The notes: a model not told the origin generated them from the letters alone. A stretch of DNA of 64,000 nt from Bacteroidaceae bacterium (GCA_017651245.1 JAGCDQ010000012.1:1-64000), one strand, 5' to 3'. Shown: positions 51,601 through 59,113, counted from the first letter of the stretch. Numbers and translations: made by a program.

Positions 51601-53376
51601 ACCGTGCGTGATGTGGCTGACGTCAATGGCAATCTCATGGAGAACCCTGTGATGATGGATCTCTACGTCTATCGTAATCCTTTGCGCTGGTCGGAGAAAC
51701 GTCTGTACATCGAAACAGACTATGGTTTCGAAGCCGCTGTGACTGTGAACATCCAAAACCAGAGTGGAAAGACGCATTCTTACTATCTGGACAACCAGCC
51801 ACTTTGGATTACTCCATCGAAGACCAGCGGCACCATCGCTGCCACCGATGAGGAAACCATCACGTTGACCGTCTCGCCATACGTCAATATCGGTGACTTC
51901 GACGAGGTGATCAGCCTCGTGACTGAAGAGGGACTGAGTGAGGTGCTGCCTATCCACATCAAGGTGCGTGGAGAGCGTCCCGATTGGGCTATCAGCGAAT
52001 CTCTGAAGAAGAAGAACATCACGATGAATATGGTGGCACGCGTGAAGATCGACGGCATTGTGACAGACGATCCTGATGACATCATCGGTGTGTTTGGCAA
52101 CAGCCATGAACCGCTGGGTGTGGCACGTCTGAGCGTTGACAACACTGCCAATGCCAATGAGCCACTGGCCTTCATCACGGTTTACAACAACACCACAGCA
52201 CAGCAACCTCTGCGCTTCGAATACTACGACAATTCAACAGGACACATCAGCGTGCTGAAACGTGAGGATGGTGAAGAACTGGTGTTCCTCGCTGACAGCC
52301 TCTTGGGTAGCACCAGCAACCCAATCATGTTGGTGAACAGCGGCGAAGAGGTGCAGATGTTGCAACTGAAGAAGGGCTGGAACTGGGTGTCATTCTACAT
52401 GAAACCTGAAAAGAACACCATCAGCAACCTGCTCAACCGTTCCACGAAGTGGGAAGTAGGCGATGCCTTGGAGGTGCAGGGTACCAACGGCTTCTACGAA
52501 ATCAGCTACAAGGGCATTCCTAATCCTGACAACCCCACTCGCATCAATTACTTCTGGGATAATGGCAACGACAGCATCGAACTGGATGCCACCAAGATGT
52601 ACCGCTTCTATTCTTGTGACGAAAAGACTGCCTATCTTGCAGGTAGTAATCACTATGAATACATCCTAGTGCACCAAGGATGGAACCGCATTGCTTACCT
52701 CTCGCACCTGAACTTGCCAATTGCCACAGCTTTGGCTGACTACACAGCGAATGCAAGCGTGGGCGATATCATCAAGTCGCAGAATGAATTCTCCATGCTC
52801 GTGGAAGACACGCAGGGCAACCGCATGTGGAAGGGTACGCTGACGCATCTGACATCTGGTCAGGGTTACATGCTCAAGCATTTAGGTTCCAATGGAGTGC
52901 TGTTCTACTATCCTTCTTATGAGGGAATTTCACGCTATGGCAACGTGAAGAACCAGAACCGTGCCGCAAGGTACGAGAACACCACGGGCAGCTCTATGAA
53001 TATCGTGGCTCGCACCGCTGGCGTTGACCTGCAAGAGGGTGACTGTCTGGTGGCATACAACGGAGCAGAACTGTGTGGCATGGCTGAAAAGACCGACGAC
53101 GACCTGTTCTTCCTCTCTGTCGCTAATTATGGCAACGACGGCCTGAGCTTCGCCATCCAACGTGGTGAGGAACTGATTGCCCTGAGCAGCAGCCAGATGA
53201 CCTATCAGACTGATGCCGTGATTGGAACGGTGAATGAACCAACGGTGATTGACTTCGCAGAAGTGAGTCGCCAGGCTGAAGGTGAGTGGTACGACTTGCA
53301 GGGTCGCAAGCTCGACAAGCGTCCGCAGCAGCCAGGCATCTATATCTTTAACGGACAAAAAATACTGATCAAATAA
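42631..53376 (+). CDS. Giant multidomain secreted protein with sorting-like C-terminus
   Basis: A 3581-residue protein (about 390 kDa) with a signal peptide after a short extension (SSFLMTTMLSLLMLLSAQRASA). Visible modules: FnIII-like region (about 280-400); two tandem GLUG-type repeat blocks of about 245 residues (450-690 and 700-955, each with DWE.....VN.G....NAVL and YRGTFNGYGHTL motifs); two carboxypeptidase-regulatory-like domains (about 1145-1320, GRVSGFVRMPNGTGIGGVEV and FTGKVLYDGTSIPVPGAQF); two LamG-like domains (about 2500-2670 and 2715-2870); a BACON-like segment (about 3020-3120); and the C-terminal tail WYDLQGRKLDKRPQQPGIYI, ending NGQKILIK. The tail matches the other secreted proteins here. 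It is probably a surface-attached adhesion or scaffold protein. The lipoprotein gene overlaps its stop by 1 nt. Confidence 0.85.
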   Translation: MYMKNCLSIILRGGRMSSFLMTTMLSLLMLLSAQRASAYDFMWDESKYLFIGMGTSVSIELPIYDKDGRDMWVIDGYVYVQAAGKQKVTLLHYKSQGDISGGATTNDAKFDTSIGGVLKIKDTSGRWVRLNESQQTVKIYSSGDHFTAALEWEAPYEWRGMDLEFTIKVHGDQNFWKEWNRTYTKKVSALTPPPNKIEPAIMTSMLTNESGYTKSTSVMWQIAASQVTSATAYYTANGVSKSTQLPNETFGTIYVPSDQLIDNLYVKVNYKDSENHDVTGVESGRYDVPFFHQAKNVQTKLLTNGNLELAWEVDNPQRTDVQSADYWLIQRNVTGSMKDDDDGWITIGQLKFQQNETNYKFTDETLTNVYEGKTVYYRVQRASVADSWGYGTLSGAGKGVLAQKLVLPDVLSFTATKGDDWGKNEKHDVLLNWTSDISMQEAEGSTMYLQNRSDWEELCLLVSRGFTTINAVMLNNINISDSELMLGEEDNPYMGTFDGRGFTLTVDYNTTEQYSAPFRYAGEGAVIKNLHTAGTVKTSAKFAGGIVARVSGSVTIDQCWSSVEINSSVNGDGTHGGIVAHAITSNLKIYDCLFDAKLTGNQTHSCGGILGWREKDNNTVMKNVLFNAPEITMNQHNCCTFTRNMDDSFVQLDNCWYSQTLGARQGNQIGWTAQAQKSSMGDNWTVLDDKCVPIMDGYHYHIRSAQDWEAFAKQVNDGSTQLNAVLEADVDISSSQVMVGTETNPYRGTFNGYGHTLTVKYETNEEFTAPFRYVGVATFKNLHVAGSVKGALHTAGLIGRGVGEGKITIASCRVSADITFGISGSTMPHGGGFVGHGNDMYFRIQNCLFDGSLTATTQSDSYGGVFVGWEHTDKSSLENNLECGTYNKVAHAGFCYRYAGKPIVYGNGGNNKNNCSFHEWGEMGSDYANLKDLSAAELAAKLGNGWMVQDDKCVPVTQEQHKTYIWDNQAEMKLYIDKYVKGELRYTDERVITESERKAGELKMELMSPCVDYGFRLTVNRNKSMFPIGDREADVMSSTKEIPMTESLFYFDNNVKLDSVKVFQLHSSVQLKWYTNGGNADYFEVYRRDLSEKKDFELLNGEVQNHIYNDLTVKAHHEYEYMVKAIVQCEGVHIDSVTCKGQCDNFGRVSGFVRMPNGTGIGGVEVKATPDPSLSGVGVERIVTTDETGYFLIDSLYYVPNNGLYTIQVQVTGDGPEYTNALCNFSVDKNEFTNTVLALREYYVFTGKVLYDGTSIPVPGAQFRLDGQPLYNYQQKRVETDNQGAFTINIPAGPHKIQVEKEGHVFENDGYYIDKDNTKDPTEHNWQRNIADIYLWDQTRVTLRGRMVGGEIQGSKPLGQSLSTNNLGRHLKMVFQLEGDNTSWIVRDPLNLSITERDDSLRHGALDPATMKPKDITRWHMTRHMIEVYPDEKSGEFEIKLPPVKYKITEQSCTGYPTLFQEGKVGETLNLTHVGKDDIAEYKCVYHTPVKLAVTQFNLGGDTYFGEEFYLAQDIDNSVDTVKIWTPATGKTPERYALGNPVFMSGASYLFNLQAQEEYPFENRVDTVADIVPLHKGTVYFHNDLVGNNVTDSVKLDSIGRATYQFTPKNTTFLGNDESSLRTLDINLFYDGVYYDVKPFNGKKLRAYVMGAVPSANGRQVVSKGGTHLIDILRDPPGGGSSAYIEKGSKLKYAYTLNMDGKLGFTMERVSGSGTNYYQGLWAGSPPGGTLGGTITNAKTTSEATVSFAMRGGGSWVYSYEMTTTERIQTSSNSKWVGPKADIYIGMTDDIIVGDAVAVRMIPETQFEKMKLRTKGKIQLNGHKYDIKDGTVQVLAEGVGADGKKVYLISDEVYSYYPQFKSDFIHTGAYIETELIPNLLKMRNERLLPKGSDETEAQKMADNDKRNVYISLVDVSDPEFGYHAEIASDGKNKYKIIRPTGVASSVDEVAQYNNEVFTWAGFIERNEKEKIQAPYTAQLVKNIDFDGAANVQYSESYTTADDYSRYLRFEPFSLSLNNLPDQILSNTFEEASTLARPAGNNDFEIVVDPGSGAVVKVKFKPVITFDTDDKNSKSESWSKKTGFTLSAANKANLSVSVYRSKVNKREIEEDVKRGDADVFLQYSNNTLDHVRGGATGLGVGLNWTTYASSDEQMYGNFIFVTNGGATVAPWEDERRTKFYIPGSVHDQKTIKIDQLRIWAEQSIVSNVPYGEPARFTIYLCNESPTPDKASPIFTIAAPDDMNQHGARIMYGGNVLNGSGYNISLSPGVVVAKEIEVYAGADFDYEDLGIQLYDANDIPQAVTVKLSAHFVPSAGNIAISTPGDKWVMNTESPYDKKEYGYYMPVRIDGFNVNQRNFDHIELQYKLSTQGDKDWVNICSYYKSDSLMALASGTCKLIENDGYIIASFFGEKDPVEQYYDLRAVVYCRNGNGFLTASSPILAGVKDTRRPQLFGTPKPVNGVLGIGDDITISFSEPIAGNYLSEVNNFEVLGLTNSANITQGTCLRFNGGVGAETQSNRNLSARSFTLDVMIEPDEHTKPMGIFKHGTVRKNLQAGLSAENHLMVVINKQVFVSDIPVKFSSLHQVSYVFQADIEKQNTTISFYDGNTKIGSGLYEGLYEGVTPIVLGDRFYAEYAEGELFDSEEYSGKMLEFRLWNKALSENEIQQYAKKRLTGYESGLLDNYALNEGQGKNCYNKAVGGTDLLLRSATWSVPAGLSVKLDGEKGVVLNDSAFVRTDSQDYTLMFWFRTSQSDGTLLSNGPALEEPQWKNHFNIGLKEGKVYYRSGKFEVKNTGSQRFNDGAWHHLAVTMNRSRNVGNLYVDNNLMQSFAVDTLGGILGGTLAAGITYEDAYTTSGALAGNIDEIALYEMTLPLNVIKDYASTTPTGREMGTLVYLPFSRSEQQKDHTQRMVASGESIKQTRDNQGNYSTRQDVIIPDSELEPVSDRENYAPIDNTGQRENLNYSYVADKQNLLINIDEPAQNLEKTHVYITVRDVADVNGNLMENPVMMDLYVYRNPLRWSEKRLYIETDYGFEAAVTVNIQNQSGKTHSYYLDNQPLWITPSKTSGTIAATDEETITLTVSPYVNIGDFDEVISLVTEEGLSEVLPIHIKVRGERPDWAISESLKKKNITMNMVARVKIDGIVTDDPDDIIGVFGNSHEPLGVARLSVDNTANANEPLAFITVYNNTTAQQPLRFEYYDNSTGHISVLKREDGEELVFLADSLLGSTSNPIMLVNSGEEVQMLQLKKGWNWVSFYMKPEKNTISNLLNRSTKWEVGDALEVQGTNGFYEISYKGIPNPDNPTRINYFWDNGNDSIELDATKMYRFYSCDEKTAYLAGSNHYEYILVHQGWNRIAYLSHLNLPIATALADYTANASVGDIIKSQNEFSMLVEDTQGNRMWKGTLTHLTSGQGYMLKHLGSNGVLFYYPSYEGISRYGNVKNQNRAARYENTTGSSMNIVARTAGVDLQEGDCLVAYNGAELCGMAEKTDDDLFFLSVANYGNDGLSFAIQRGEELIALSSSQMTYQTDAVIGTVNEPTVIDFAEVSRQAEGEWYDLQGRKLDKRPQQPGIYIFNGQKILIK

Positions 53377-53864
53377 TGAAGAAACTATTGTATCTCGCAG
53401 GTGTGGCACTGGTTGCCACCCTGCTCTTGGGAGCTTGCAGCTCGTCAGATGACGATGAGTCAAATGAGAAGAATGAGACCAGCATGACACCGAAGGAAGG
53501 TACGGATGCACGTCCTTCGTGGGTGGTTTCGTCCGATGCCAGTTTACAGGACGATTGGCCGATGTCTGTACAGATTGGCGTTCAATCCGAATTGCTGCCT
53601 TATGTGTCTAATGCAGACCTGATGTGCGCGATGCTGAAGGATGAAGTACGTGCCGTGAGTGACTTGAAAGAGACAGGTGGACAGTTCTATTTCATGTTGC
53701 CCATTCTTGGAGATAGCGGCGAGGGTAATGTCACCCTGAAGTACTATTGCGACAAGCTGCATCGCATCTTCACCGTCAGCGACTGGAAGGAGTTCGACTC
53801 CACTATCCAACCTACCGACCAGGGAACACCTTATGAGGTGCAGTTCTTTACGGGCGATGAATAA
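53376..53864 (+). CDS. Lipoprotein of the giant-protein operon
   Basis: A 162-residue lipoprotein: MKKLLYLAGVALVATLLLGA followed by Cys (lipobox LLGAC, about residue 21) and a Ser/Asp-rich linker (SSSDDDESNEKNE), typical for surface-exposed Bacteroidetes lipoproteins. The rest shows no known domain. Its ATG overlaps the giant gene's stop as TAATG, indicating coupled translation, so the two proteins probably act together; anchoring or a chaperone role is inference. Confidence 0.8.
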   Translation: MKKLLYLAGVALVATLLLGACSSSDDDESNEKNETSMTPKEGTDARPSWVVSSDASLQDDWPMSVQIGVQSELLPYVSNADLMCAMLKDEVRAVSDLKETGGQFYFMLPILGDSGEGNVTLKYYCDKLHRIFTVSDWKEFDSTIQPTDQGTPYEVQFFTGDE

Positions 53865-53888
53865 GTGTAACAGAAAAACTATAGAATC

Positions 53889-55526
53889 GTGAAAAGAGTT
53901 TTATCTATACTGATATCATTATGCGCTATCGTTTCAGCGTATGCAGATGTGGAAATTTGGACAAAAGATCAGCTTGAAACATTTAGAGATGACGTGAATA
54001 ACGGAAATACTTATTTAAATCAGACCGTGAAGTTGATGACAGACCTTGATTTAGGTGGTACTAGTGAATCCCCGATTAGTTGGGAACCCATTGGTAAGTC
54101 TGAGACACGTTGGGATGAAGATAAACAAGAATCTGTTAAAGATGATACTCGTGTGTTCAAGGGAATATTCAAGGGACAGGGTCACACTATTTCAATGTAT
54201 GTAGAAGACAATAGAGCTGTTGCTGGGTTATTCGGCTATCTATATGGTACCGTTCAGCAACTGAAGGTTGTAGGGGCTATATCCAATTCTTACAAGATTG
54301 GGAATGTTACTTATACATCCAGTACAGCTGGTATTGCAGCCTATAACAGAGGAACCATTAGTGAATGTGCCAATTTTGCCTCTATCGTGGGTGTGTATGC
54401 TGGTGGTATTGCAGGCGAGAATCACGGAATAATCACCAACTGCTACAACCGAGGTGCTATTGGCGCTGATGCAACCTTTACTGGAGAGAAATACTTGGGT
54501 GGTATTGCTGGGTCTAATGATGGAATGGGCGCAACAATTTCATACGTATATGCATCCTGTTCGATAGACAATGTGAGTTCTACTGGTGGTATTACAGGAA
54601 ACAATATATCTGATGGAACCGTATTATATTGTTATATGGCTAGTGGAATGTATAATAATGGACATGGAACAACATCTGAACTGACAGGAACCACTCTTAA
54701 TGGACAACTGAACACAACAGATGATTATACTAATTGGACGTTTACTGATGGTGAACTGCCTGAATTGACATGCTTCAAGAACAAGATTGTACGACTCGTC
54801 GATAACTACGACAATACAGCAGCACTTTCTTGTAATAATGGTCAGATGTGCACCGTAGAACTGACCAATCGTACTCTATATAAAGATGCGGCGTGGAATA
54901 CCCTCTGCTTGCCCTTCGACATTGACCTGACAAATACAGCCAATCCTCTCTATGGTGACGGTGTTGTGGCAAAGGTTCTCGATGGAGCAAAAACTTCGCT
55001 CAACGCTGCTGGCTTGCTTTCTCTCAGCTTTAATGATGCTCCTGCAACCATTCCAGCTGGTACTCCTTTCATTATCAAATGGAATAATACGGGAGAGCCC
55101 CTCTCCAATGTTCAGTTCAGCACTGTAACGATCAGCAACACGGCTCCTAAAGCTGTAGAATTCAATAACTATTTCGGAAATAAAGGTCAGTTCGTGGGTA
55201 CTTATTCGCCGTTCACTATTGATGAAAGCAACATAGACGAGATAGTGTTGCTGTCAGGTGACAATACATTGGGCTACTCAAAGAACACTCGTACTCTGCG
55301 TTCCTGCCGTGCCCATTTTATGATTCCTACGACTACTTCTCAGATTCGTGCTATGGTTGATTTCGAGATTGATTTCGATGGAACTTCGGGAATCATCTCG
55401 ATGGAAGATGGTAGCAGTAAGATGGAAGATTGCGAGTGGTACACGTTGGATGGACGTAAAATGGATGGCGAACCGACCCAGCCAGGTGTGTATATCGTGA
55501 ATGGGAAAAAAGTAATCGTTAAATGA
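53889..55526 (+). CDS. Secreted GLUG-repeat protein with sorting-like tail
   Basis: A 545-residue protein with a signal peptide (MKRVLSILISLCAIVSAYA) starting at a GTG. Residues about 80-260 form GLUG-type beta-solenoid repeats (GIAAYNRGTISECANFASIV, YAGGIAGENHGIITNCYNRG, LGGIAGSNDGMGATISYVYA). Residues about 310-500 repeat the domain seen at the C-terminus of the 1375-residue protein (RTLYKDAAWNTLCLPFDIDL; IPAGTPFIIKW; GYSKNTRTLR). The tail WYTLDGRKMDGEPTQPGVYI, ending NGKKVIVK, is the same as in the other secreted proteins. The start codon is GTG because no ATG lies in frame upstream. Confidence 0.82.
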   Translation: MKRVLSILISLCAIVSAYADVEIWTKDQLETFRDDVNNGNTYLNQTVKLMTDLDLGGTSESPISWEPIGKSETRWDEDKQESVKDDTRVFKGIFKGQGHTISMYVEDNRAVAGLFGYLYGTVQQLKVVGAISNSYKIGNVTYTSSTAGIAAYNRGTISECANFASIVGVYAGGIAGENHGIITNCYNRGAIGADATFTGEKYLGGIAGSNDGMGATISYVYASCSIDNVSSTGGITGNNISDGTVLYCYMASGMYNNGHGTTSELTGTTLNGQLNTTDDYTNWTFTDGELPELTCFKNKIVRLVDNYDNTAALSCNNGQMCTVELTNRTLYKDAAWNTLCLPFDIDLTNTANPLYGDGVVAKVLDGAKTSLNAAGLLSLSFNDAPATIPAGTPFIIKWNNTGEPLSNVQFSTVTISNTAPKAVEFNNYFGNKGQFVGTYSPFTIDESNIDEIVLLSGDNTLGYSKNTRTLRSCRAHFMIPTTTSQIRAMVDFEIDFDGTSGIISMEDGSSKMEDCEWYTLDGRKMDGEPTQPGVYIVNGKKVIVK

Positions 55527-55681
55527 ACATGGTCATGAAGAAAGCATATATTCAACCCACAATGAGGTGTGTTTGTCTGCATCACAAACCACATCTGGTT
55601 GTCACTTCTGCTGAGTCTAAAACAGGCGAACAAATCAAATGGAAAAGAGGTGGATTTGAAGATTCTGAGTGGGATAGATAG
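55523..55681 (+). CDS. Small MKKAYIQP-family peptide, copy 2
   Basis: ATG at 55523 to TAG at 55679-55681 gives 52 residues; the likely start may be the third in-frame ATG (55535), giving 48. The core begins MKKAYIQPTMRCVCLHHKPH and the peptide ends GGFEDSEWDR, acidic like copy 1. Its first ATG overlaps the stop of the GLUG gene (ATGA). It shares the N-terminus and position (directly after a tail-bearing secreted protein) with the peptide at 25583-25735. Function unknown; there is no signal peptide. Confidence 0.75.
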   Translation: MNMVMKKAYIQPTMRCVCLHHKPHLVVTSAESKTGEQIKWKRGGFEDSEWDR

Positions 55682-55789
55682 AAGAATCGGTCTCTAAGTT
55701 TACGACCTTCTTAGGTCACTTCTCTATTTCACTTTTATATTTATGCAAATTGATTCATACGATTTATGAACATAGTAACAAATAAAAAT

Positions 55790-57065
55790 ATGAATAAGTA
55801 TTTCTTTACTTGTCTCTGCGCGCTGTTGGTGGCTTCCATCGATCGGTAGGGCACAGGTGGATGCAGAGACAAACAACTTGTTTCAGAAAGCCAAATCTCT
55901 TGCTGAGAGAACGATGGTGCATGGGGTGGACACCAACTATGTCAAGACACCCAAGCATCCTTGGCAAGTCAGCCTCAAGAGTCGTGTGTCGCAGACAGAC
56001 TTGCAGATGCACTCTGTCGTTGATGGAGCAGAACTCTTCGACGGAGAGGGAATGATGCCTTTCATCAAGGGTATGGACGACATGGCGACCGACCCTCGTT
56101 TCATCACCAGGGTGTCCACTTCACTCGGTGTGAAAGTGGGCTATAAGGGCTTGAGTGCCAGTTACTCCTTCCCGATAGGGGGAGACAAGAGCCAGAACAT
56201 CTCGTTGAAGAGCACGGGCAACTGGTATGCCGTGAACTTGCGCTGGCACAAGTACAAGACGAAGACGGCGAGGACGCACTATGCAGGAGCTGTCATCGGC
56301 AGAGAAATAGTTGACTATGACGAGGAAGCAGACAAAATCATTTTCAATGAGGTGGGTGATCCCTATGCATGGGATGAGACGGAAAAGGAAGAGTTACCTT
56401 CGCCCATTTCCATCAAGACATTGATTTTCGACGGTTTCTACATCTTCAATCACAAGAAATTCTCCTATGCTGCCGCCTACAACCAAAAGACCGTTCAGGC
56501 TCGTTCGGCAGGCTCACCCATCGTCGGATTGATGGGCTACTATGCAGATTTCGACTACGACGACCAGCGCAATGCAGAGCTTATCTACTGGATGGATGGT
56601 ATTGGCCGTCTGCGCCAATATCAACTGAGCCTGGGTGCTGGCTATGCCTACAACTTTGTGCCTGCCAAGGGATGGCTCATCAGTGCGATGGCGATGCCGA
56701 TGGTGACGGTGGTGAACCGCACCCGCATCAACACTTACGACAGCAATTTTAAGGATGTGGCGAATGCACACCTTCTGGAATTAGCGCTCCAGGAAATGCT
56801 TTCGGAGGAAGGATTGATTGACATATCTGAAGATGACATCAATGACGACCTCTCAGACGTGTACGAGATACAAAGCACAGGGGTGCACTCACGCAACAAC
56901 CGCATTGCGCTGAACTTCACCACGCGCCTCTCCGTCACCTACAACTGGAGCCGCTACTTCGTCAATGCCAATGGCCAGTTCAACAACTTCAACTACAAGC
57001 ATAAAGCTATGCATGGTCATCTGAACGACTGGTACATCAACGCATCGGTGGGCGTGAGATTCTGA
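55790..57065 (+). pseudogene. DUF4421-family outer-membrane protein with frameshifted signal peptide
   Basis: From ATG 55790 the frame reads MNKYFFTCLCALLVASIDR and hits TAG (55847-55849). From about 55839 the next frame continues SIGRAQVDAETNNLFQKAKS and runs 400 codons to TGA at 57063-57065. The continuing part has beta-barrel features and motifs of the DUF4421 family (GYKGLSASYSFPIGGDKSQN, LRWHKYKTKTARTHYAGAVI; C-terminus ends VGVRF, an aromatic final residue). The two frames meet at ATCGATCG (55838-55845), a 4-bp tandem duplication; with one copy the signal peptide reads through as ALLVASIGRAQVDAE. Either the gene is inactivated or phase-variable, or the base count is an assembly error. 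A GTG at 55857 would give an unexported protein. Confidence 0.75.
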
Positions 57066-57130
57066 TGAAAGGCTCCCTCTGTCAGACTCGTCTGAACCAT
57101 GCCGAACGTGAGTATCTTCGGCGAAGCCAA

Positions 57131-57170
57131 AAAGAAACGAATGAGTCACTCCCGACTCATTCGTTTCTTT
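57131..57170. terminator. Bidirectional terminator between convergent genes
   Basis: AAAGAAACGAATGAGTC (57131-57147) and GACTCATTCGTTTCTTT (57154-57170) are perfect 17-bp complements around a 6-nt loop. Both flanks suit termination of the plus-strand DUF4421 gene and the minus-strand DUF349 operon. Confidence 0.85.
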
Positions 57171-57214
57171 CGTGATATTTGCCACTTGTGGCGATGTTTC
57201 AATAAATTCCTGTT

Positions 57215-59107
57215 TTATTCGTCGAGTGCTTTCAGCTTTGCCTTAACTTCCTCTTTGTCTGCCTTGAGCTTCTCCATCTTGCGGTTCAGCTCCTCGATGA
57301 GGGCGTTGCCTTGCTTGGACTTGCTGCTGAGGGTGAGGAAACCGAGGTTGTTCTCGTAGGTCTTGATTTCGTTGTTGAGGATGTCGAGCTGACGGGTGAG
57401 GCGTGAACGCACGTCGTTGCCGTTGCCACCCTTGATGCTCTCCTTGAAGCGGTCGATGCGGCGCTTGGCTGCATGCTCGTTGGCATAGCCGTAGAGGCGG
57501 TCCATCTGCTCGCGGAGGAGCTTGTAGAGCTTGTCCTTGTCCTTGAAAGGCACGTGACCAATCTCGTTCCACTCTTCCTGTGCCTCACGGAGCTTGGAGC
57601 GGAGGTCGCCTTCAAACTCCTCGGGCACGATGGCTGCGAGGGCGTCGATGATGGCGCGCTTCTTCTCGAGGTTGGCTGCCTGCTCGCTGTGGGCATCCTT
57701 GTTCGCCTCTTTCTTGGCTGCGAAGAAGGTGTCGCAGGCGGTGTTGAAGCGCTCCCAGATTTGGTCGCTGTATTTCTTGGGCACGGTGCCGATTTCCTTC
57801 CACTTCTTCTGCAACTCGACGAGCTTGTCGCTGGTTGCCTTCCAGTCGGTGCTGTCCTTGAGCGCCTCTGCCTGCTCGACGAGTTCGAGCTTGAGGGCGT
57901 AGTTCTGGTTGAGGTTCTCGCGCACGCTCTGGAAGTATTCGTTCTTGCGGGTGAAGAAGGCGTCGCATGCGCCACGGAAACGCTCGAAGATCTTGGTGTT
58001 CATCTTCTGTGGGGCGTAGCCGATGGTCTTCCACTCTGCCTGCAAGGCGATGATTTTCTCTGAGAGGGCGTTCCACTCGGCGAAGGTCTTCAGCCCTTCG
58101 AGGTCGAAGGCTTCGATGGTCTCGCAGATGGCGGTCTTCTTGGCGAGGTTCTCCTCTTCCTTCTCCTTGCGTGCCTCGAAGAACTCCTGATGACGCTTGT
58201 TGATGACGGTGGATGCCTCCTTGAAGCGGTTCCAGATGCCTTCGCGAAGGTCGCTTGCCACGGGTCCTGTCTCGCGGAAGTCCTGGTGGAGCTGCTGCAA
58301 CTTGCGGAATGCGACGATGACGTCGGTCTCGTCTGCCAGTTTCTCAGCGGCTTCGCAGAGGGCTGTCTTGCGCTCGAGGTTCTTCTTGAAGTCGTAGGCG
58401 CGCAGCTCGTTGCTGAGCTTCAGGGTGTCGTAGAATTCTTCCACTGCCTGCTGGTAGGTCTTCCAGAGGTTGGTCGCCTTCTCAGCTGGCACTTCCTTGA
58501 TGTCGTTCCACTGCTGCTGCAACTCCTTGAAGTCGTTGTAGCCACGGTTGATCTCGTCGGGATTCTCCGTGATGGCCTTTATCTTGTCGATGATTTCGAG
58601 TTTCTTCTGATAGTTCGCCTCGCGCTCCTGCTCGAGTGCTGCCGCTGCGGCTGCACGCTTCTCGCGGATGACAGCCATCAATTCCTTGAAGGCGTTCTCC
58701 TCGGGGTCGGGCTCTGGGGCGTACTCCTCGGCAGCGCCTCCTTCTTCGATGAACTTCTTGTAGGCGGCATCGGCTTCGGCGCGGTGGATGCGGTAGAAGT
58801 TGCTCTTGAGGCTGTCGAGTTCTTGGCGAGTGACCTCTTCGTCGCTTTCCGAAATATCCTTGAGTCGGTTGATGACTTCGGTCTCGGTCTCGTAAGCGGC
58901 GAAAGAAGTGGTTGAGGTTTCTGCCTGAGGCTCTTCGACAGCTTCTTCGACTACTGGCTCGGCAGCTTCGTCGGCTACTGGCTCAGCGGTTTCTTCGGTT
59001 GCAGCTGCTGCAACGGGTGCTGTTTCTTCTGCTGCAACAGGCTCTGCTGCAGGTTCTACTGTAGGTTCAACTACAGGTTCCTCAGTGGGGTTCTGAATTT
59101 CAGTCAT
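57215..59107 (-). CDS. DUF349-repeat protein
   Basis: A 630-residue protein. Residues 1-75 are low-complexity Glu/Pro/Ala/Val. From about 145 on there are repeated DUF349 units of about 70-80 residues with W-x-x-I/W-K/E-x-I/V (for example LQQQWNDIKEVPAEKATNLW, LQAEWKTIGYAPQKMNTKIF, LQKKWKEIGTVPKKYSDQIW, AQEEWNEIGHVPFKDKDKLY), then a coiled coil (about 575-630). DUF349 proteins are universal in Bacteroidetes; their function is unclear. It is the last gene of the lptB-rsfS-ftsH-cdsA operon, 6 nt after cdsA. It is cytoplasmic, without a signal peptide. Confidence 0.88.
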   Translation of the reverse strand: MTEIQNPTEEPVVEPTVEPAAEPVAAEETAPVAAAATEETAEPVADEAAEPVVEEAVEEPQAETSTTSFAAYETETEVINRLKDISESDEEVTRQELDSLKSNFYRIHRAEADAAYKKFIEEGGAAEEYAPEPDPEENAFKELMAVIREKRAAAAAALEQEREANYQKKLEIIDKIKAITENPDEINRGYNDFKELQQQWNDIKEVPAEKATNLWKTYQQAVEEFYDTLKLSNELRAYDFKKNLERKTALCEAAEKLADETDVIVAFRKLQQLHQDFRETGPVASDLREGIWNRFKEASTVINKRHQEFFEARKEKEEENLAKKTAICETIEAFDLEGLKTFAEWNALSEKIIALQAEWKTIGYAPQKMNTKIFERFRGACDAFFTRKNEYFQSVRENLNQNYALKLELVEQAEALKDSTDWKATSDKLVELQKKWKEIGTVPKKYSDQIWERFNTACDTFFAAKKEANKDAHSEQAANLEKKRAIIDALAAIVPEEFEGDLRSKLREAQEEWNEIGHVPFKDKDKLYKLLREQMDRLYGYANEHAAKRRIDRFKESIKGGNGNDVRSRLTRQLDILNNEIKTYENNLGFLTLSSKSKQGNALIEELNRKMEKLKADKEEVKAKLKALDE

Positions 59108-59113
59108 AGTTGT

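Noticed and set aside
55857-57065. Treating the DUF4421 gene as intact from the GTG at 55857
   Set aside because: This would remove the signal peptide from an outer-membrane-type protein, whereas a clear signal-peptide frame ends just upstream at a 4-bp duplication.
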